NCBI RefSeq assembly: GCF_013141915.1
Contig: NZ_SROX01000003.1
Coordinates: 310,001 to 374,000 of the forward strand
Direction of reading: 5' to 3'
Length of the DNA stretch: 64,000 nt
Origin: Cupriavidus necator
Lineage (GTDB): Bacteria > Pseudomonadota > Gammaproteobacteria > Burkholderiales > Burkholderiaceae
This document shows positions 54,004 through 63,224 of this stretch, piece by piece. How positions within the stretch are numbered: the stretch's first letter is position 1; every line of letters starts with the position of its first letter. The notes under the pieces were generated by a model that was not told the origin of the DNA, did not search any database, and was given only the letters and a program-made list of their open reading frames with translations. The position numbers were made by a program, and so were the translations under genes.

Positions 54004-54159
54004 GCTATCGGCAGGTCGGTATGGGGCGATCCGTTACAACGCTGGTCGTCCCTACGGAGCATGATGTCACTGATCGTGGCTAGCGCCTTGCACCTGCAGC
54101 GTCGCCAGAGGAAGTTTTAGGGCTGTCGTAGCGGGCGCACGGCGAGAGGCGGGAAAGCG

Positions 54160-55041
54160 ATGGAAATCTCATTAGATCTACTGGCACTGCAGCTCTTTAC
54201 AGGGCTGGCGCTAGGTGCAATTTACGTGCTGCTGGCGGTCGGCCTGTCCCTTATCTTCGGGATGCTGACAGTTGTCAATTTTGCGCACGGCGCCTTCTAC
54301 ATGATAGGCGCCTATGTTGGGCTGCTGGCTGTCGAAAAGACAGGAAGCTTCTGGGCTGCGCTCGTAGTTGCTCCGTTGACCGTTGCGGCCATTGGCATGC
54401 TATGCGAGCGATGGCTGATTCGCCCCTTGTATGGTCGCGGTATCGACTACCCGCTTCTGCTCACCTTCGGCTTGTCATACATCATGGTCGAGGCCATACG
54501 TATCTGGTTCGGAAAGGCCGGGCTGCCGTTCGACACCCCGGAAGTCCTGCAAGGGGCTACTAATCTTGGCTTTGCCGATTTTCCTACCTACCGATTGTTT
54601 GTGATCGGCGTCGTTTCGCTTCTGCTGCTCGCCTTGTGGTTGCTGATCGAGCGGACGCCATTCGGCCTGATTGTCCGGGCAGGAGCCCGTGACCCGGTCA
54701 TTGTTCGCGTACTTGGCATCGACGTCTCACGTGTCTGGCTGATCGTGTTCGGGATGGGTACTGGCATTGCGGCGCTGGCTGGCGTCCTGTCGGCGCCGTT
54801 GCAAGGCGTATCGCCGGAAATGGGGACGTCCGTTCTCACTGTAGCTTTCGTTGTTACCGTTGTGGGCGGGATGGGGTCCTTGATGGGTGCCGTCGTGGCG
54901 GGCTTGCTTGTCGGCGTTGTGGAGAGCATGGCCGTACTCTTCTTCCCTGAGGCAGCGAAGGTGTCCATGTTCGTGATCATGGCCGCAGTGCTTCTCATCC
55001 GGCCGCAAGGACTCTTCGGCCGAACAGGATTGATGACATGA
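54160..55041 (+). CDS. livH: HAAT ABC transporter permease (LivH type)
   Basis: Permease of 293 residues with about eight hydrophobic segments. Landmarks are FTGLALGAIYVLLAVGLSLIFG, TVVNFAHGAFYMIGA, the coupling region VRAGARDPVIVRVLGID, and GLFGRTG at the end. The 156-base gap after the binding-protein gene contains no gene. The stop overlaps the next gene as ATGA. Confidence 0.9.
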   Translation: MEISLDLLALQLFTGLALGAIYVLLAVGLSLIFGMLTVVNFAHGAFYMIGAYVGLLAVEKTGSFWAALVVAPLTVAAIGMLCERWLIRPLYGRGIDYPLLLTFGLSYIMVEAIRIWFGKAGLPFDTPEVLQGATNLGFADFPTYRLFVIGVVSLLLLALWLLIERTPFGLIVRAGARDPVIVRVLGIDVSRVWLIVFGMGTGIAALAGVLSAPLQGVSPEMGTSVLTVAFVVTVVGGMGSLMGAVVAGLLVGVVESMAVLFFPEAAKVSMFVIMAAVLLIRPQGLFGRTGLMT

Positions 55042-56042
55042 AGAACTTCCATGTTCATGGCGCCATTCGCCTAAGGAATGAAGCTACCGGACTTGCAAGC
55101 CAGATGTGCAGGGTTGTCGCGATGCACCGCGTCCTGGCGACTGTCGTCTTCTTCGCGGCATTTCCATGGCTGGTGCCCTACCACTCATTGGCCATCAACG
55201 TTCTGATCTATGGACTGTTTGCAGTCGGCTTCAACCTGCTGTTCGGATACACCGGTCTCCTTTCGTTTGGCCATGCCGCATTCCTCGGGGTCGGTGCATA
55301 TTCGGCGGGCATTCTTATCGCACAGTACCAATTGGCATGGTGGGCGGCGATTCCCGCGGCCATGGTCGCTGGCTGCATGGTAGCCCTCGTGATGGGACTC
55401 CTGGCCATTCGGACCAGGGGCATCTACTTTGCGATGGTGACGCTGGCGCTGTCCCAATGTGTTTACTTCCTGGTTTATCAGATGCCAAGCTCCGGGGGGG
55501 AGAACGGATTGCGAGGCGTGAACATTGCCGAGCTGGATCTCTTTGGATTCCGTCTGGACCTGCTCGATCCGTTGCAGAAGTACTACTTCATCTTCGCGCT
55601 CGTCTCGGTCTCTCTTTGGGTGCTCTCTCGCATCCTCGCATCTCCTCTGGGTGGCGTTATCGAAGCCGTCCGCGAGAACGAAGCTCGCGCCCGTGCCTGT
55701 GGTTTCGATATTGAACGCACGAAGCTGTTGGCATTCGTCCTTTCCGCCGCCTTCTGCGCCCTTGCCGGAGCGCTCAACGCTATCCATCTCGGAAGTGTTC
55801 CCATTGAAACACTCCATTACTCGACGTCCGGGATGGTTGTAATGTTGTGCCTGCTCGGAGGCATGGGCACTTATTTCGGTCCGTTCGTCGGCGCGGCGCT
55901 GTTCCTGCTTATTCAGGATTTTGCTTCAGGCTGGACTGAGCACTGGCAGCTGATTGTCGGGGCGGTCTTCGTGGTCTTCGTGCTCTTCTTCCCAAAGGGC
56001 GTCTGGGGCACGTTTCTGGAGAAGGTGCACCATGAGCGCTGA
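55038..56042 (+). CDS. livM: HAAT ABC transporter permease (LivM type)
   Basis: Permease of 334 residues, with GFNLLFGYTGLLSFGHAAFLGVGAY, the RTRGIYFAMVTLALSQC core and the coupling region AVRENEARARACGFD. The ATGA overlap supports ATG 55038, though the polar first 28 residues are longer than usual and ATG 55122 (MHRVLATVVFF) is an alternative. The end overlaps the livG start by 11 bases. Confidence 0.89.
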   Translation: MKNFHVHGAIRLRNEATGLASQMCRVVAMHRVLATVVFFAAFPWLVPYHSLAINVLIYGLFAVGFNLLFGYTGLLSFGHAAFLGVGAYSAGILIAQYQLAWWAAIPAAMVAGCMVALVMGLLAIRTRGIYFAMVTLALSQCVYFLVYQMPSSGGENGLRGVNIAELDLFGFRLDLLDPLQKYYFIFALVSVSLWVLSRILASPLGGVIEAVRENEARARACGFDIERTKLLAFVLSAAFCALAGALNAIHLGSVPIETLHYSTSGMVVMLCLLGGMGTYFGPFVGAALFLLIQDFASGWTEHWQLIVGAVFVVFVLFFPKGVWGTFLEKVHHER

Positions 56043-56784
56043 CGCCATTATTGAAACCAGAGGGGTCAGCAAGCGCTTCGGTGACTTCAAGGCGCTCACT
56101 GATGTGAGCGTGAGCATTCGCCCCGGAATGCTGACGTCTATCATCGGCCCTAACGGCGCTGGAAAGAGTACCTACTTCAACCTGCTGTCCGGTGCGTTCG
56201 CGCCTAGTGAAGGTCGGATTCTGTTCATGGGCAGGGATATCACCGGCATGCGGCAACACGAGTTCGCGCATATCGGGATCGCCAAGTCGTTTCAGATCAC
56301 CAGCCTTTTTCCGAACTTCACCGTGCTCGAAAACGTACGGATTGCTTTGCAAGCGCACGTTTCGCGCTACGGTATGTGGCGCCGACGCTCAGCCTTGTCG
56401 GGGCTGACGGAGCAAGCCAGCGTCCTGCTGGAGACAGTGGGACTTTCTGGCCGCGCAAAGAGCTTCGCCAGGGAACTCGCGCATGGGCAGCAACGGTGCC
56501 TCGAGATCGCCGTCGCTCTTGCTGCTCAACCGAAGTTGCTACTGATGGATGAGCCGACCGCGGGAATGAGCCCGGAGGAAACAAAGGTGATGATGGGACT
56601 TATCCGCCGACTCGTGGAACAGCGGACGGTCGTGCTTGTCGAGCACAAGATGAAGCTTGTCATGGGGATCAGCGAGCGTGTCGTAGTCCTGCATCACGGT
56701 GAACTGATCGCGGAAGGTACGCCGGATGATATCCGGGCCAATGATTTGGTGAAGCGCGTGTACCTTGGACAAGGCAACCATTGA
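56032..56784 (+). CDS. livG: HAAT ABC transporter ATP-binding protein (LivG type)
   Basis: ATPase of 250 residues with Walker A GPNGAGKST, the LivG insert SFQITSLFPNFTVLENVRIALQ, the degenerate signature ELAHGQQRCLEIA, Walker B LLLMDEPTAGM, and VEHKMK with the switch His. ATG 56032 overlaps the livM end by 11 bases and gives the standard N-terminus IIETRGVSKRFGDFKAL. Confidence 0.91.
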   Translation: MSADAIIETRGVSKRFGDFKALTDVSVSIRPGMLTSIIGPNGAGKSTYFNLLSGAFAPSEGRILFMGRDITGMRQHEFAHIGIAKSFQITSLFPNFTVLENVRIALQAHVSRYGMWRRRSALSGLTEQASVLLETVGLSGRAKSFARELAHGQQRCLEIAVALAAQPKLLLMDEPTAGMSPEETKVMMGLIRRLVEQRTVVLVEHKMKLVMGISERVVVLHHGELIAEGTPDDIRANDLVKRVYLGQGNH

Positions 56785-56793
56785 GGGCACATC

Positions 56794-57498
56794 ATGCTGG
56801 AAGTTGCGAATCTCAACGCCTGGTACGGGTCGAGTCACGTATTGCAAGGTGTCGACCTCAAGGTTGGTGAGGGCGAGCTGGTCTGTCTTATCGGCCGCAA
56901 TGGGGCAGGTAAGACCACTACCGTGAAGTCCATCGCTGGTCTCATGTCCAAGGTCACCGGGTCGGTAAAGTTTGAAGGCGTTGAACTCCTGGGGCAGCCT
57001 GCGCATAAGAGATACTTGCGGCAACTCGCCTACGTCCCGGAGGAGCGTCGCATCGTACCTGGTCTCACTGTTCGGGAAAACATTCGACTCGGACTGCTCG
57101 CGTCGCCGCACCGTACACGAGAGTCGGATGTCATTGATGAAATTGCCGAGACTTTTCCTCGACTGAAGGAGCGGCTCGACCAGCAGGCAGTGACAATGTC
57201 TGGCGGTGAGCAGCAAATGCTTGCCATTGCGCGGGCAGTGGCATCGAAGCCGAAGATGGTGCTGCTCGACGAGCCGTCCGAAGGGATCATGCCAGTTCTC
57301 GTGGATGAAATGTTCGAGTATTTCGCGGCATTGAAGCGCGCCGGAGTCACGATTCTCCTCATCGAACAGAACGTGGGCCTGGCCTTGAGAATTGCCGACC
57401 GCGCCTATATTCTGGATCAGGGCGAGGTAGTCTACAGCGGTACGGCGCAAGCAATGCTGGGCGACGAGGAAATCCAGGAGCGGTATTGCTCGGTCTGA
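56794..57498 (+). CDS. livF: HAAT ABC transporter ATP-binding protein (LivF type)
   Basis: ATPase of 234 residues with LNAWYGSSHVLQGVDL, a standard Walker A (GRNGAGKTTT, Lys present), the signature MSGGEQQML, Walker B MVLLDEPSEGI and the terminal VEQN-equivalent LIEQNVGLA. It starts 9 bases after livG. It contrasts with the LivF of the first ABC operon, whose Walker A Lys is Arg. Confidence 0.91.
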   Translation: MLEVANLNAWYGSSHVLQGVDLKVGEGELVCLIGRNGAGKTTTVKSIAGLMSKVTGSVKFEGVELLGQPAHKRYLRQLAYVPEERRIVPGLTVRENIRLGLLASPHRTRESDVIDEIAETFPRLKERLDQQAVTMSGGEQQMLAIARAVASKPKMVLLDEPSEGIMPVLVDEMFEYFAALKRAGVTILLIEQNVGLALRIADRAYILDQGEVVYSGTAQAMLGDEEIQERYCSV

Positions 57499-57526
57499 TC
57501 AGACGAGTGACGGAGGGCCAGAAGCC

Positions 57527-58798
57527 ATGAAGACTGATGACACCGAACGGCGTGCGAGAGTTGTCCTTACCGGCGCGACGGACAGCAAGAAGGCCTTCGA
57601 GTTGAGGGACTTCCTGAACCGTAGTGTTGTCGCGTTCGACTGGAGGCCTTTGCAGTCGGATGAGGACGCCAGGACGATACCCGGCATCCGTGGATTGGAC
57701 GATACACGTTTGCCCGTTTGTGAGTTTCCGGACGGAACGCGCTTGTTTGATCCGAGCGTCAAGGAGGTCGCCGCGCGACTGGGATGGGTGCAGGTACCGC
57801 GGCTGCGAGAATACGACGTTTCCATCTACGGTGCGGGCCCAGCCGGATTGAGTGCGGCCGTTTACGCTGCAAGCGAGGGGCTCAAGACCGTTCTTATCGA
57901 ACGTCACGCGGTAGGTGGACAGGCGGGCTGCTCATCGCTGATCGAGAACTACATGGGTTTTCCGCAAGGCATCAGTGGTGCCGAGCTGGCGGAACGCGCC
58001 CGCCAGCAAGCCGTTCGATTTGGTGCCGAGATTCTCCAGATGCGCGAGGGTGTCAATGCTACGTTCGAGAATGGTCAAATCATCGTCGACATGGCCGATG
58101 GCTCGAAGCTCAGGGCAAAGACCAACATCTGCGCGACGGGCATCGAATGGCGAAGGTTGAACCTGCCGAACGAGAGCCGCTTTTTGCACGCGGGGTTGTT
58201 CTACGGGGCGGGCGCAAGCGAAGCACCCATATGCAAAGGTGAAACGGTTTATGTGGTAGGCGGAGGTAACTCCGCCGGTCAGGCGGCCATGCACCTGTCC
58301 GAGTACGCCGACGAGGTTGTGATGCTTGTGCGAGGCCCGTCGCTGGCCGCAACGCTCTCGGACTATCTCGTGAAGAAGATCGAGCGATCGAGTGTCGTGC
58401 GTGTCGTCAGCAACTGCGAAGTGGTTGCTGTCGACGGGGACCATCGCTTGCGAGAGGTAACGGTTCGCGATCGCGTGAACGGCGGGACGGAAACACTTGC
58501 CGCCACGCGCATCTTCGTGTGTATCGGCGGGGCACCACATACCGAATGGGCTCGCAATACCGACATCGTGCGGGACGCCGCCGGGTATCTGGTCACGGGG
58601 CCTGATTTGTTGCGGGATGGACGTGCCCCCGAGTCGTGGCCGCTGCAAAGAGCGCCGTTTTATCTCGAGACGAGCGTGCCAGGCTCGTTTGCAGCAGGCG
58701 ACGTTCGGCACAACTCGATCAAGCGGGTTGCGTCGGCTGTGGGCGAGGGCGCCATGGCGGTGTCGTTCGTTCATCAGCACCTGGCCCATCAGGGGTGA
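57527..58798 (+). CDS. Thioredoxin-reductase-like flavoprotein with N-terminal glutaredoxin-like domain
   Basis: Flavoprotein of 423 residues. Residues 1 to about 90 resemble the thioredoxin/glutaredoxin-like domain found fused to some such reductases (AFELRDFLNRSVVAFDWRPL, CEFPDGTRL) but have no CxxC. The remainder has the FAD motif YGAGPAGLSAAVYA, GGQAGCSSLIENYMGFP, and the NADPH motif VVGGGNSAGQAAMHL. The CxxC redox pair of true thioredoxin reductase is absent, so it more likely passes electrons to another partner such as a ferredoxin or oxygenase. It lies 28 bases after livF in the ABC operon. The cofactor calls are firm; the role is unknown. Confidence 0.82.
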   Translation: MKTDDTERRARVVLTGATDSKKAFELRDFLNRSVVAFDWRPLQSDEDARTIPGIRGLDDTRLPVCEFPDGTRLFDPSVKEVAARLGWVQVPRLREYDVSIYGAGPAGLSAAVYAASEGLKTVLIERHAVGGQAGCSSLIENYMGFPQGISGAELAERARQQAVRFGAEILQMREGVNATFENGQIIVDMADGSKLRAKTNICATGIEWRRLNLPNESRFLHAGLFYGAGASEAPICKGETVYVVGGGNSAGQAAMHLSEYADEVVMLVRGPSLAATLSDYLVKKIERSSVVRVVSNCEVVAVDGDHRLREVTVRDRVNGGTETLAATRIFVCIGGAPHTEWARNTDIVRDAAGYLVTGPDLLRDGRAPESWPLQRAPFYLETSVPGSFAAGDVRHNSIKRVASAVGEGAMAVSFVHQHLAHQG

Positions 58799-58825
58799 GG
58801 CGCCGTTACTTGCGTCGTGCGTCAA

Positions 58826-59122
58826 TTAGCCGAGCAAATATCGCAGTGTCCCCGCAGAAGCGATGCCGATCACGACGGTAGGAAGGATCGAGAGCCGCGT
58901 GGCGGCCGCTAAAGTCAGTGCGAGGGCTGCGAGGTCGGCGGGGCGATCCGATACAAAATATGGCGCAATGACTGAAATCAGTACGCATCCCGGTGCGACT
59001 TCCAGCGTGGCGGCAGCGCGCGGACTCAGTTTCCTGTTGTGCAGCAGGAGGTACCCTCCGATACGCGTCAGATAAGTGACCGAGGCCATAGCGAAGATCG
59101 TGGCAAGTGTAAGGAATGTCAC
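58826..59122 (-). CDS. azlD: AzlD-type branched-chain amino acid export subunit
   Basis: Small membrane protein of 98 residues with about four hydrophobic segments, including TYLTRIGGYLLLHN near the N-terminus and VLISVIAPYFVSDRPADLAAL. Length and partner gene match AzlD. The start overlaps the azlC stop by 4 bases. AzlCD exports branched-chain amino acids and analogues. Confidence 0.86.
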   Translation of the reverse strand: MTFLTLATIFAMASVTYLTRIGGYLLLHNRKLSPRAAATLEVAPGCVLISVIAPYFVSDRPADLAALALTLAAATRLSILPTVVIGIASAGTLRYLLG

Positions 59123-59886
59123 TGCTTCGCCTCCTTGCGATCAGCCATCCAGTATGCGGCGGTGACGCCGGACAAGGCACCGGCCAACACATACCAGGCG
59201 CCAGGCACCAGAAGATGTGTAATCGCCGCGACGGCCAGGCTGACAAGCCATGGCCTGGCTGTGCGAAGGTCTTTCCACATGCCACGCATCAGCACCAGAA
59301 ACACGGCAGGGAAAGCCATGTGGAAGCCGTAGGCCTCAACATCACCAAGTATCGGTCCAACTGCCGCGCCGATGGCAGTGCACCCGACCCATGTCAGATA
59401 GAACGGGGCTGCGACGCCCCAGTAATACGGCAGGCTCAACACGGGCAACACGGGCGTTCGCTGGCGTTGGGCGCGTTGTTTTGCATCTGCCAGCCCGAAC
59501 GCCCAGCTTTCGTCGCACATCACGAACAGCGCAGCTAGTGCCTTGCGCCGAGGCAGGTGGTGAAGCAATGGTGCGAGCACTGCGCCCATCAGGAGATGGC
59601 GGCTATTGACCAGCAAGGTGATCGCAACAATCAGAAGAACGCTGGGCGGGGACGCCCACAAGGCGATTGCGGCAAATTCCGAGCCGCCGGCAAAGTTCAG
59701 GCCGGTCATCAGGGAGACTTCCGCAGGGTTCAGGCCGTGGCGAGCCGCCTGTGCGCCGAGTACGAGGCCAAAGGGAACAAAGCCAACCAGCATGGGCACG
59801 CTGTCCCTAGCTCCCCGCTTCAACTCCGCAAGTTGCTGAACCTGTGCCGGGCGTCTTCCAACGTTCTGGCCCTCTACTGCTTCCAT
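59119..59886 (-). CDS. azlC: AzlC-type branched-chain amino acid exporter
   Basis: Membrane protein of 255 residues. AzlC hallmarks are SVPMLVGFVPFGLVLGAQA, LMTGLNFAGGSEFAAIALW, LVNSRHLLMGA and MCDESWAFGLAD. It forms the exporter with the azlD product. It is transcribed away from the TetR gene and converges with the thioredoxin-reductase-like gene. ATG 59886 opens a polar tail of about 30 residues before the first membrane segment, so a later start is possible. Confidence 0.88.
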   Translation of the reverse strand: MEAVEGQNVGRRPAQVQQLAELKRGARDSVPMLVGFVPFGLVLGAQAARHGLNPAEVSLMTGLNFAGGSEFAAIALWASPPSVLLIVAITLLVNSRHLLMGAVLAPLLHHLPRRKALAALFVMCDESWAFGLADAKQRAQRQRTPVLPVLSLPYYWGVAAPFYLTWVGCTAIGAAVGPILGDVEAYGFHMAFPAVFLVLMRGMWKDLRTARPWLVSLAVAAITHLLVPGAWYVLAGALSGVTAAYWMADRKEAKQ

Positions 59887-60238
59887 CTCACTACAGTCCT
59901 TCGTTGGCCGGATTTGTCAGGCCACAATTCAAAGAAAGCATTGTATGCGCTTTTGGTAGCAATTTGCTTGTTTTGTTGTGGTAAATTGATTGGTTGCTTG
60001 GTGTCTGATGCCAGAAATGTCAGAAACGTTGGCAGTCAATGCCAGGTAGGTTTCTTGGTGCCGCGTGATACATTCGCCGGGGACTTGATAGGTTTCGCGG
60101 GGCCTCGTCAGAAGTGGAACGTGAGATCTTCTTCGCAATCGGAGGGCCAATGGTTCGCCCCTGCCTTTGCCTTACAATTTATCGCCTGATTGGTAGAATG
60201 GAGGCGTAACACGCCATTGTCTGGTGCCAGGGGGATGC
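59887..60238. promoter_or_regulatory. AT-rich divergent region between azlC and TetR genes
   Basis: About 350 bases without a gene, clearly richer in AT than its surroundings, and so likely to hold both promoters. TGGCA-GTCAA-TGCCA (60030-60044) is a short perfect inverted repeat and a possible operator. I could not assign -35/-10 boxes with confidence. Confidence 0.45.
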
Positions 60239-60913
60239 ATGGAGCGAGGGGAAACAGGGGCGAGGGGGGAAGCGCCCGAGAAGACCGGTAGACGGCTTCC
60301 ACCAGAGGAGCGGGAAGAGCAGATTGTCCGCATGGCCATCGAGCACTTCACGCGCAATGGCTTCTCCGGCAGCACGCGTGAACTGGCCAAGCAGATCGGT
60401 GTGACCCAGCCGCTGCTGTACCGCTACTTCGAAAACAAGGAAGCGCTGATCGACCGCGTCTACAACGAGGTATTCCAGTGGCGCCGGGAGTGGGAGCGGC
60501 AGATTGCCGATCGGTCCGTGCCGCTCGTCGAGCGCCTGCCTGCCTTTTATGTCGACTACGCGTCGGTGATCTTGCGCGAGGAGTGGATCCGGATCTTTAT
60601 TTTCGCCGGCCTGACGCGGGAAGGGATCAACAACAAGTATCTCAGCAAATTGCGCAACCGAGTCTTCCTCCCGGTGCTGGCCGAGGTGCGGGCCGAGTTC
60701 GGCATCGGCGAGCCGCGCAATGCGGCGGAGCTGGAGGCGGAAATCGAGATGATCTGGAGTCTGCATGCGTCGATCTTCTATCTCGGGTTGCGCAGGTGGG
60801 TGTATGGTCTGAAGGTACCGGTGGATATTGATGCGGCCGTGCGGCAGCAGGTTGATATGTTCCTTAACGGCGCGCCGGCAGCCATGCGCAAGCTGCGGCA
60901 GGCGCGCACCTGA
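60239..60913 (+). CDS. TetR-family transcriptional regulator (paralogue of the one at 47.9 kb)
   Basis: Regulator of 224 residues, the same length as its paralogue. The recognition helix region GSTRELAKQIGVTQPLLYRYFENKEALIDRVYNEVFQWR is almost identical to the other copy, so the two proteins may bind similar operators. The ligand domain is also close (SVILREEWIRIFIFAGLTREGINNKY). ATG 60239 follows GGGGG at good spacing; GTG 60224 is an alternative. The LysR gene follows after 27 bases. Confidence 0.9.
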   Translation: MERGETGARGEAPEKTGRRLPPEEREEQIVRMAIEHFTRNGFSGSTRELAKQIGVTQPLLYRYFENKEALIDRVYNEVFQWRREWERQIADRSVPLVERLPAFYVDYASVILREEWIRIFIFAGLTREGINNKYLSKLRNRVFLPVLAEVRAEFGIGEPRNAAELEAEIEMIWSLHASIFYLGLRRWVYGLKVPVDIDAAVRQQVDMFLNGAPAAMRKLRQART

Positions 60914-60940
60914 GCAGGCGCAAGCTCGGAGACGCATGGC

Positions 60941-61864
60941 ATGGATAAGCTGCTGGCACTGAAGATGTTTGTCGAGGCCGTGGATGCCAAGGGATTTTCG
61001 GCAGCGGCCAGGCGGCTGAACCTGGCCACCTCGTCGGTCACGCGCACCATCGATGGACTTGAGGAGGAGCTCGGCGCCGTGCTCCTGAACCGTTCGACGC
61101 GGCAGGTAACAGTCTCCGAAGCCGGTGCAGCCTACTACCAGCGGGCGCGCAAGATCCTTGAAGCCGTGGCTGAGGCGGATTCACTGATTGCTGACCGGGG
61201 CGATACGCCGGTCGGTCAGTTGCGCGTATCTTTGCCCGTCGCATTTGGACGTCGCTGCATTGCCCCGTTCCTCGGCGGCCTGATGGCCAAGTATCCCCAG
61301 CTGGAACTTGAGGTGACAATGACCGACGAGATCGTCGATCTGATCGGCGAGCGCATCGACGTGTCGATCCGGCTCGGCAGCGCGGCATCGTACGACGATG
61401 TCGTGGCGCGCCAGGTTGGCGTATTCCGGCGAAGGGTCGTTGCCAGCCCGGCATACCTGCTTGAGCGTGAAATCCCGGCATCGCCGATCGAACTGGCAAA
61501 CCATTCGTGTCTGCGCTTCAACTACGGGGCCCATCCTCAAGTCTGGACATTCCATCGCGAGGGCGAGGAGGTTCAGGTGCCTGTCTCAGGGCGATTCCGC
61601 AGCAACAATGCCGAGGTGCTGCGCGAGCTGGCGCTCGCCGACGGCGGCGTCGGCCTTTTGCCGGATTGGATGGTCGATGAGGACGTGCAGGCTGGCAAGC
61701 TGACGTCATTGTTCGATGACTGGACGGTCAATCCCAATCGTGCCAGCTCGGCAATTACAGCGCTGTATCTGCCTAACCAGCGCGGCTCCCGCCGTATTGC
61801 GGCCTTCCTCGACTTTCTGGGCGAGATACCTGGCCCGACTCACAGGGACAGGGCCGCGGCTTAA
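60941..61864 (+). CDS. LysR-family transcriptional regulator
   Basis: Regulator of 307 residues. The winged helix-turn-helix covers about residues 1-60 (LKMFVEAVDAKGFSAAARRLNLATSSVTRTIDGLEEELG), followed by the periplasmic-binding-like effector domain (VGQLRVSLPVAFGRRCIAPFL). This N-terminal motif is typical of LysR proteins that control dehydrogenase or efflux genes. It is encoded directly after the TetR gene and before the class II aldolase and MFS genes; those are plausible targets. Confidence 0.9.
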   Translation: MDKLLALKMFVEAVDAKGFSAAARRLNLATSSVTRTIDGLEEELGAVLLNRSTRQVTVSEAGAAYYQRARKILEAVAEADSLIADRGDTPVGQLRVSLPVAFGRRCIAPFLGGLMAKYPQLELEVTMTDEIVDLIGERIDVSIRLGSAASYDDVVARQVGVFRRRVVASPAYLLEREIPASPIELANHSCLRFNYGAHPQVWTFHREGEEVQVPVSGRFRSNNAEVLRELALADGGVGLLPDWMVDEDVQAGKLTSLFDDWTVNPNRASSAITALYLPNQRGSRRIAAFLDFLGEIPGPTHRDRAAA

Positions 61865-62281
61865 TTGCCCGTTGTGTACCTCGCATTGCGGGTTACATTC
61901 AAGCTGATTCTCCAGGCTTGCGATCCTGATGCCTCCTCCTCCAGGAGGATGTCCCCCAGAGGCGTGGCCAAGTCCGCGCTGTGCTTTACGACAACATTCC
62001 TGCAACTCGAGATTTCCTACACGGCGTATCCGATTCGCTTCTGATAAGTGAATGAGGCCGAGGGTGCTGCGGGCGTATGCCGTGTCGTCGCGACGAACAT
62101 GTCGAAGACAAAGTGTCTCTCGCGCGGGCATTTCGCTGCGCGCTGCCAACGGCTGTTCCAGTTGGTCTTATGCAAACGCTTAATTGCGCCGTGGCATCGG
62201 GGTCCGTTGTTCTGCTGCTGGCATAGGCCTTGCTGATTGGCTCGGGCCCGATAGGCCAACAACAACAGACAGGAGATACCC
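61865..62281 (+). promoter_or_regulatory. Intergenic region before the class II aldolase gene
   Basis: About 420 bases without a recognisable gene. Near 61940-61975 a GCCTC...GAGGC pairing with an inner TCCTCC/GGAGGA stem could form a hairpin behind the LysR gene; no T tract follows. An ACAGGAGATACC ribosome site precedes ATG 62282. Confidence 0.4.
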
Positions 62282-63070
62282 ATGCGTTCGAACTACAGCG
62301 ATGCCGAGTGGAAGACGCGCTGCGAACTCGCAGCGCTCTATCGAATCCTAGCCCATCACAGAATGACGGATCACATCTATACGCACATCAGCGCGCGGGT
62401 GCCCGGCACGGATGAACATCATTTCCTGATCAATCCGTATGGCCTGATGTTCCATGAAATCACGGCTTCCAGTCTGGTCAAGATCGATATGCATGGCCGG
62501 ATCCTGGAGAGCGGAAGCAAGGGACCGCAGCGGGTGAATACCGCGGGCTTCATGATTCATTCCGCAGTCCACATGGCCCGCCATGATATTTCCTGTGTCG
62601 TGCATACCCATACCGCCGCAGGTATCGCAGTATCCGCACAGGAACAGGGGTTGTTGCCCATTAGTCAGCACGCGCTCAAGTTCTACGAGCGAATCTCTTA
62701 CCATGAGTATGAAGGAATCGCGTCAGACGAAGCGGAGCGGGCCAGGCTGGTAGCTGACCTTGGAAACAACAAGGCAATGGTCCTGCGCAACCATGGACTG
62801 CTGGCGGCGGGAACCACGGTCGCGGAGGCGTTTATTGTCATCTACTATCTGGAGCGTGCATGTCAGGCGCAAGTGGCGGCACTTGCCGGCGGCTCCAGGC
62901 TGACATATCCGCCTGTCGCGGTGAGGCAGCACACCGCGCAGCAGTTTGCAGAACTCGATATTGCCGACAACCTCGCCATCGATACCGGTGGCCTGCAAAG
63001 CTACCATCAGGTCGGCTTTGACGCAGCGATCAGATTGATCAAGGACGACGCTCCGAGATACGACAGCTGA
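62282..63070 (+). CDS. Class II aldolase/adducin-family protein
   Basis: Protein of 262 residues with the class II aldolase fold. The metal-binding His pair is visible in CVVHTHTAAGIAVSAQ, a further His lies in MVLRNHGLLAAGTT, and HITARVPG-equivalent HISARVPGTDEHHFLINPYG is the family N-terminal block. Relatives cleave phosphorylated sugars or act on unphosphorylated hydroxy-acids and ketones; many in catabolic clusters have unknown substrates. The MFS gene 154 bases downstream suggests an imported hydroxy-carboxylate. Confidence 0.85.
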   Translation: MRSNYSDAEWKTRCELAALYRILAHHRMTDHIYTHISARVPGTDEHHFLINPYGLMFHEITASSLVKIDMHGRILESGSKGPQRVNTAGFMIHSAVHMARHDISCVVHTHTAAGIAVSAQEQGLLPISQHALKFYERISYHEYEGIASDEAERARLVADLGNNKAMVLRNHGLLAAGTTVAEAFIVIYYLERACQAQVAALAGGSRLTYPPVAVRQHTAQQFAELDIADNLAIDTGGLQSYHQVGFDAAIRLIKDDAPRYDS

Positions 63071-63224
63071 CGCCTGGCGTCGCGCAGCGCCGGGCCTCTC
63101 CGGCTTCCGAAAGTCTGTACGAAAGGTGTATCGCCCCGAATTGCGAAAGCGAGCAAGGCAGGCGGTCAACCGCGCACGCCTGCTCGCCTGGTACAACGCA
63201 TAACTATATAAGGATGGAAGAGAC

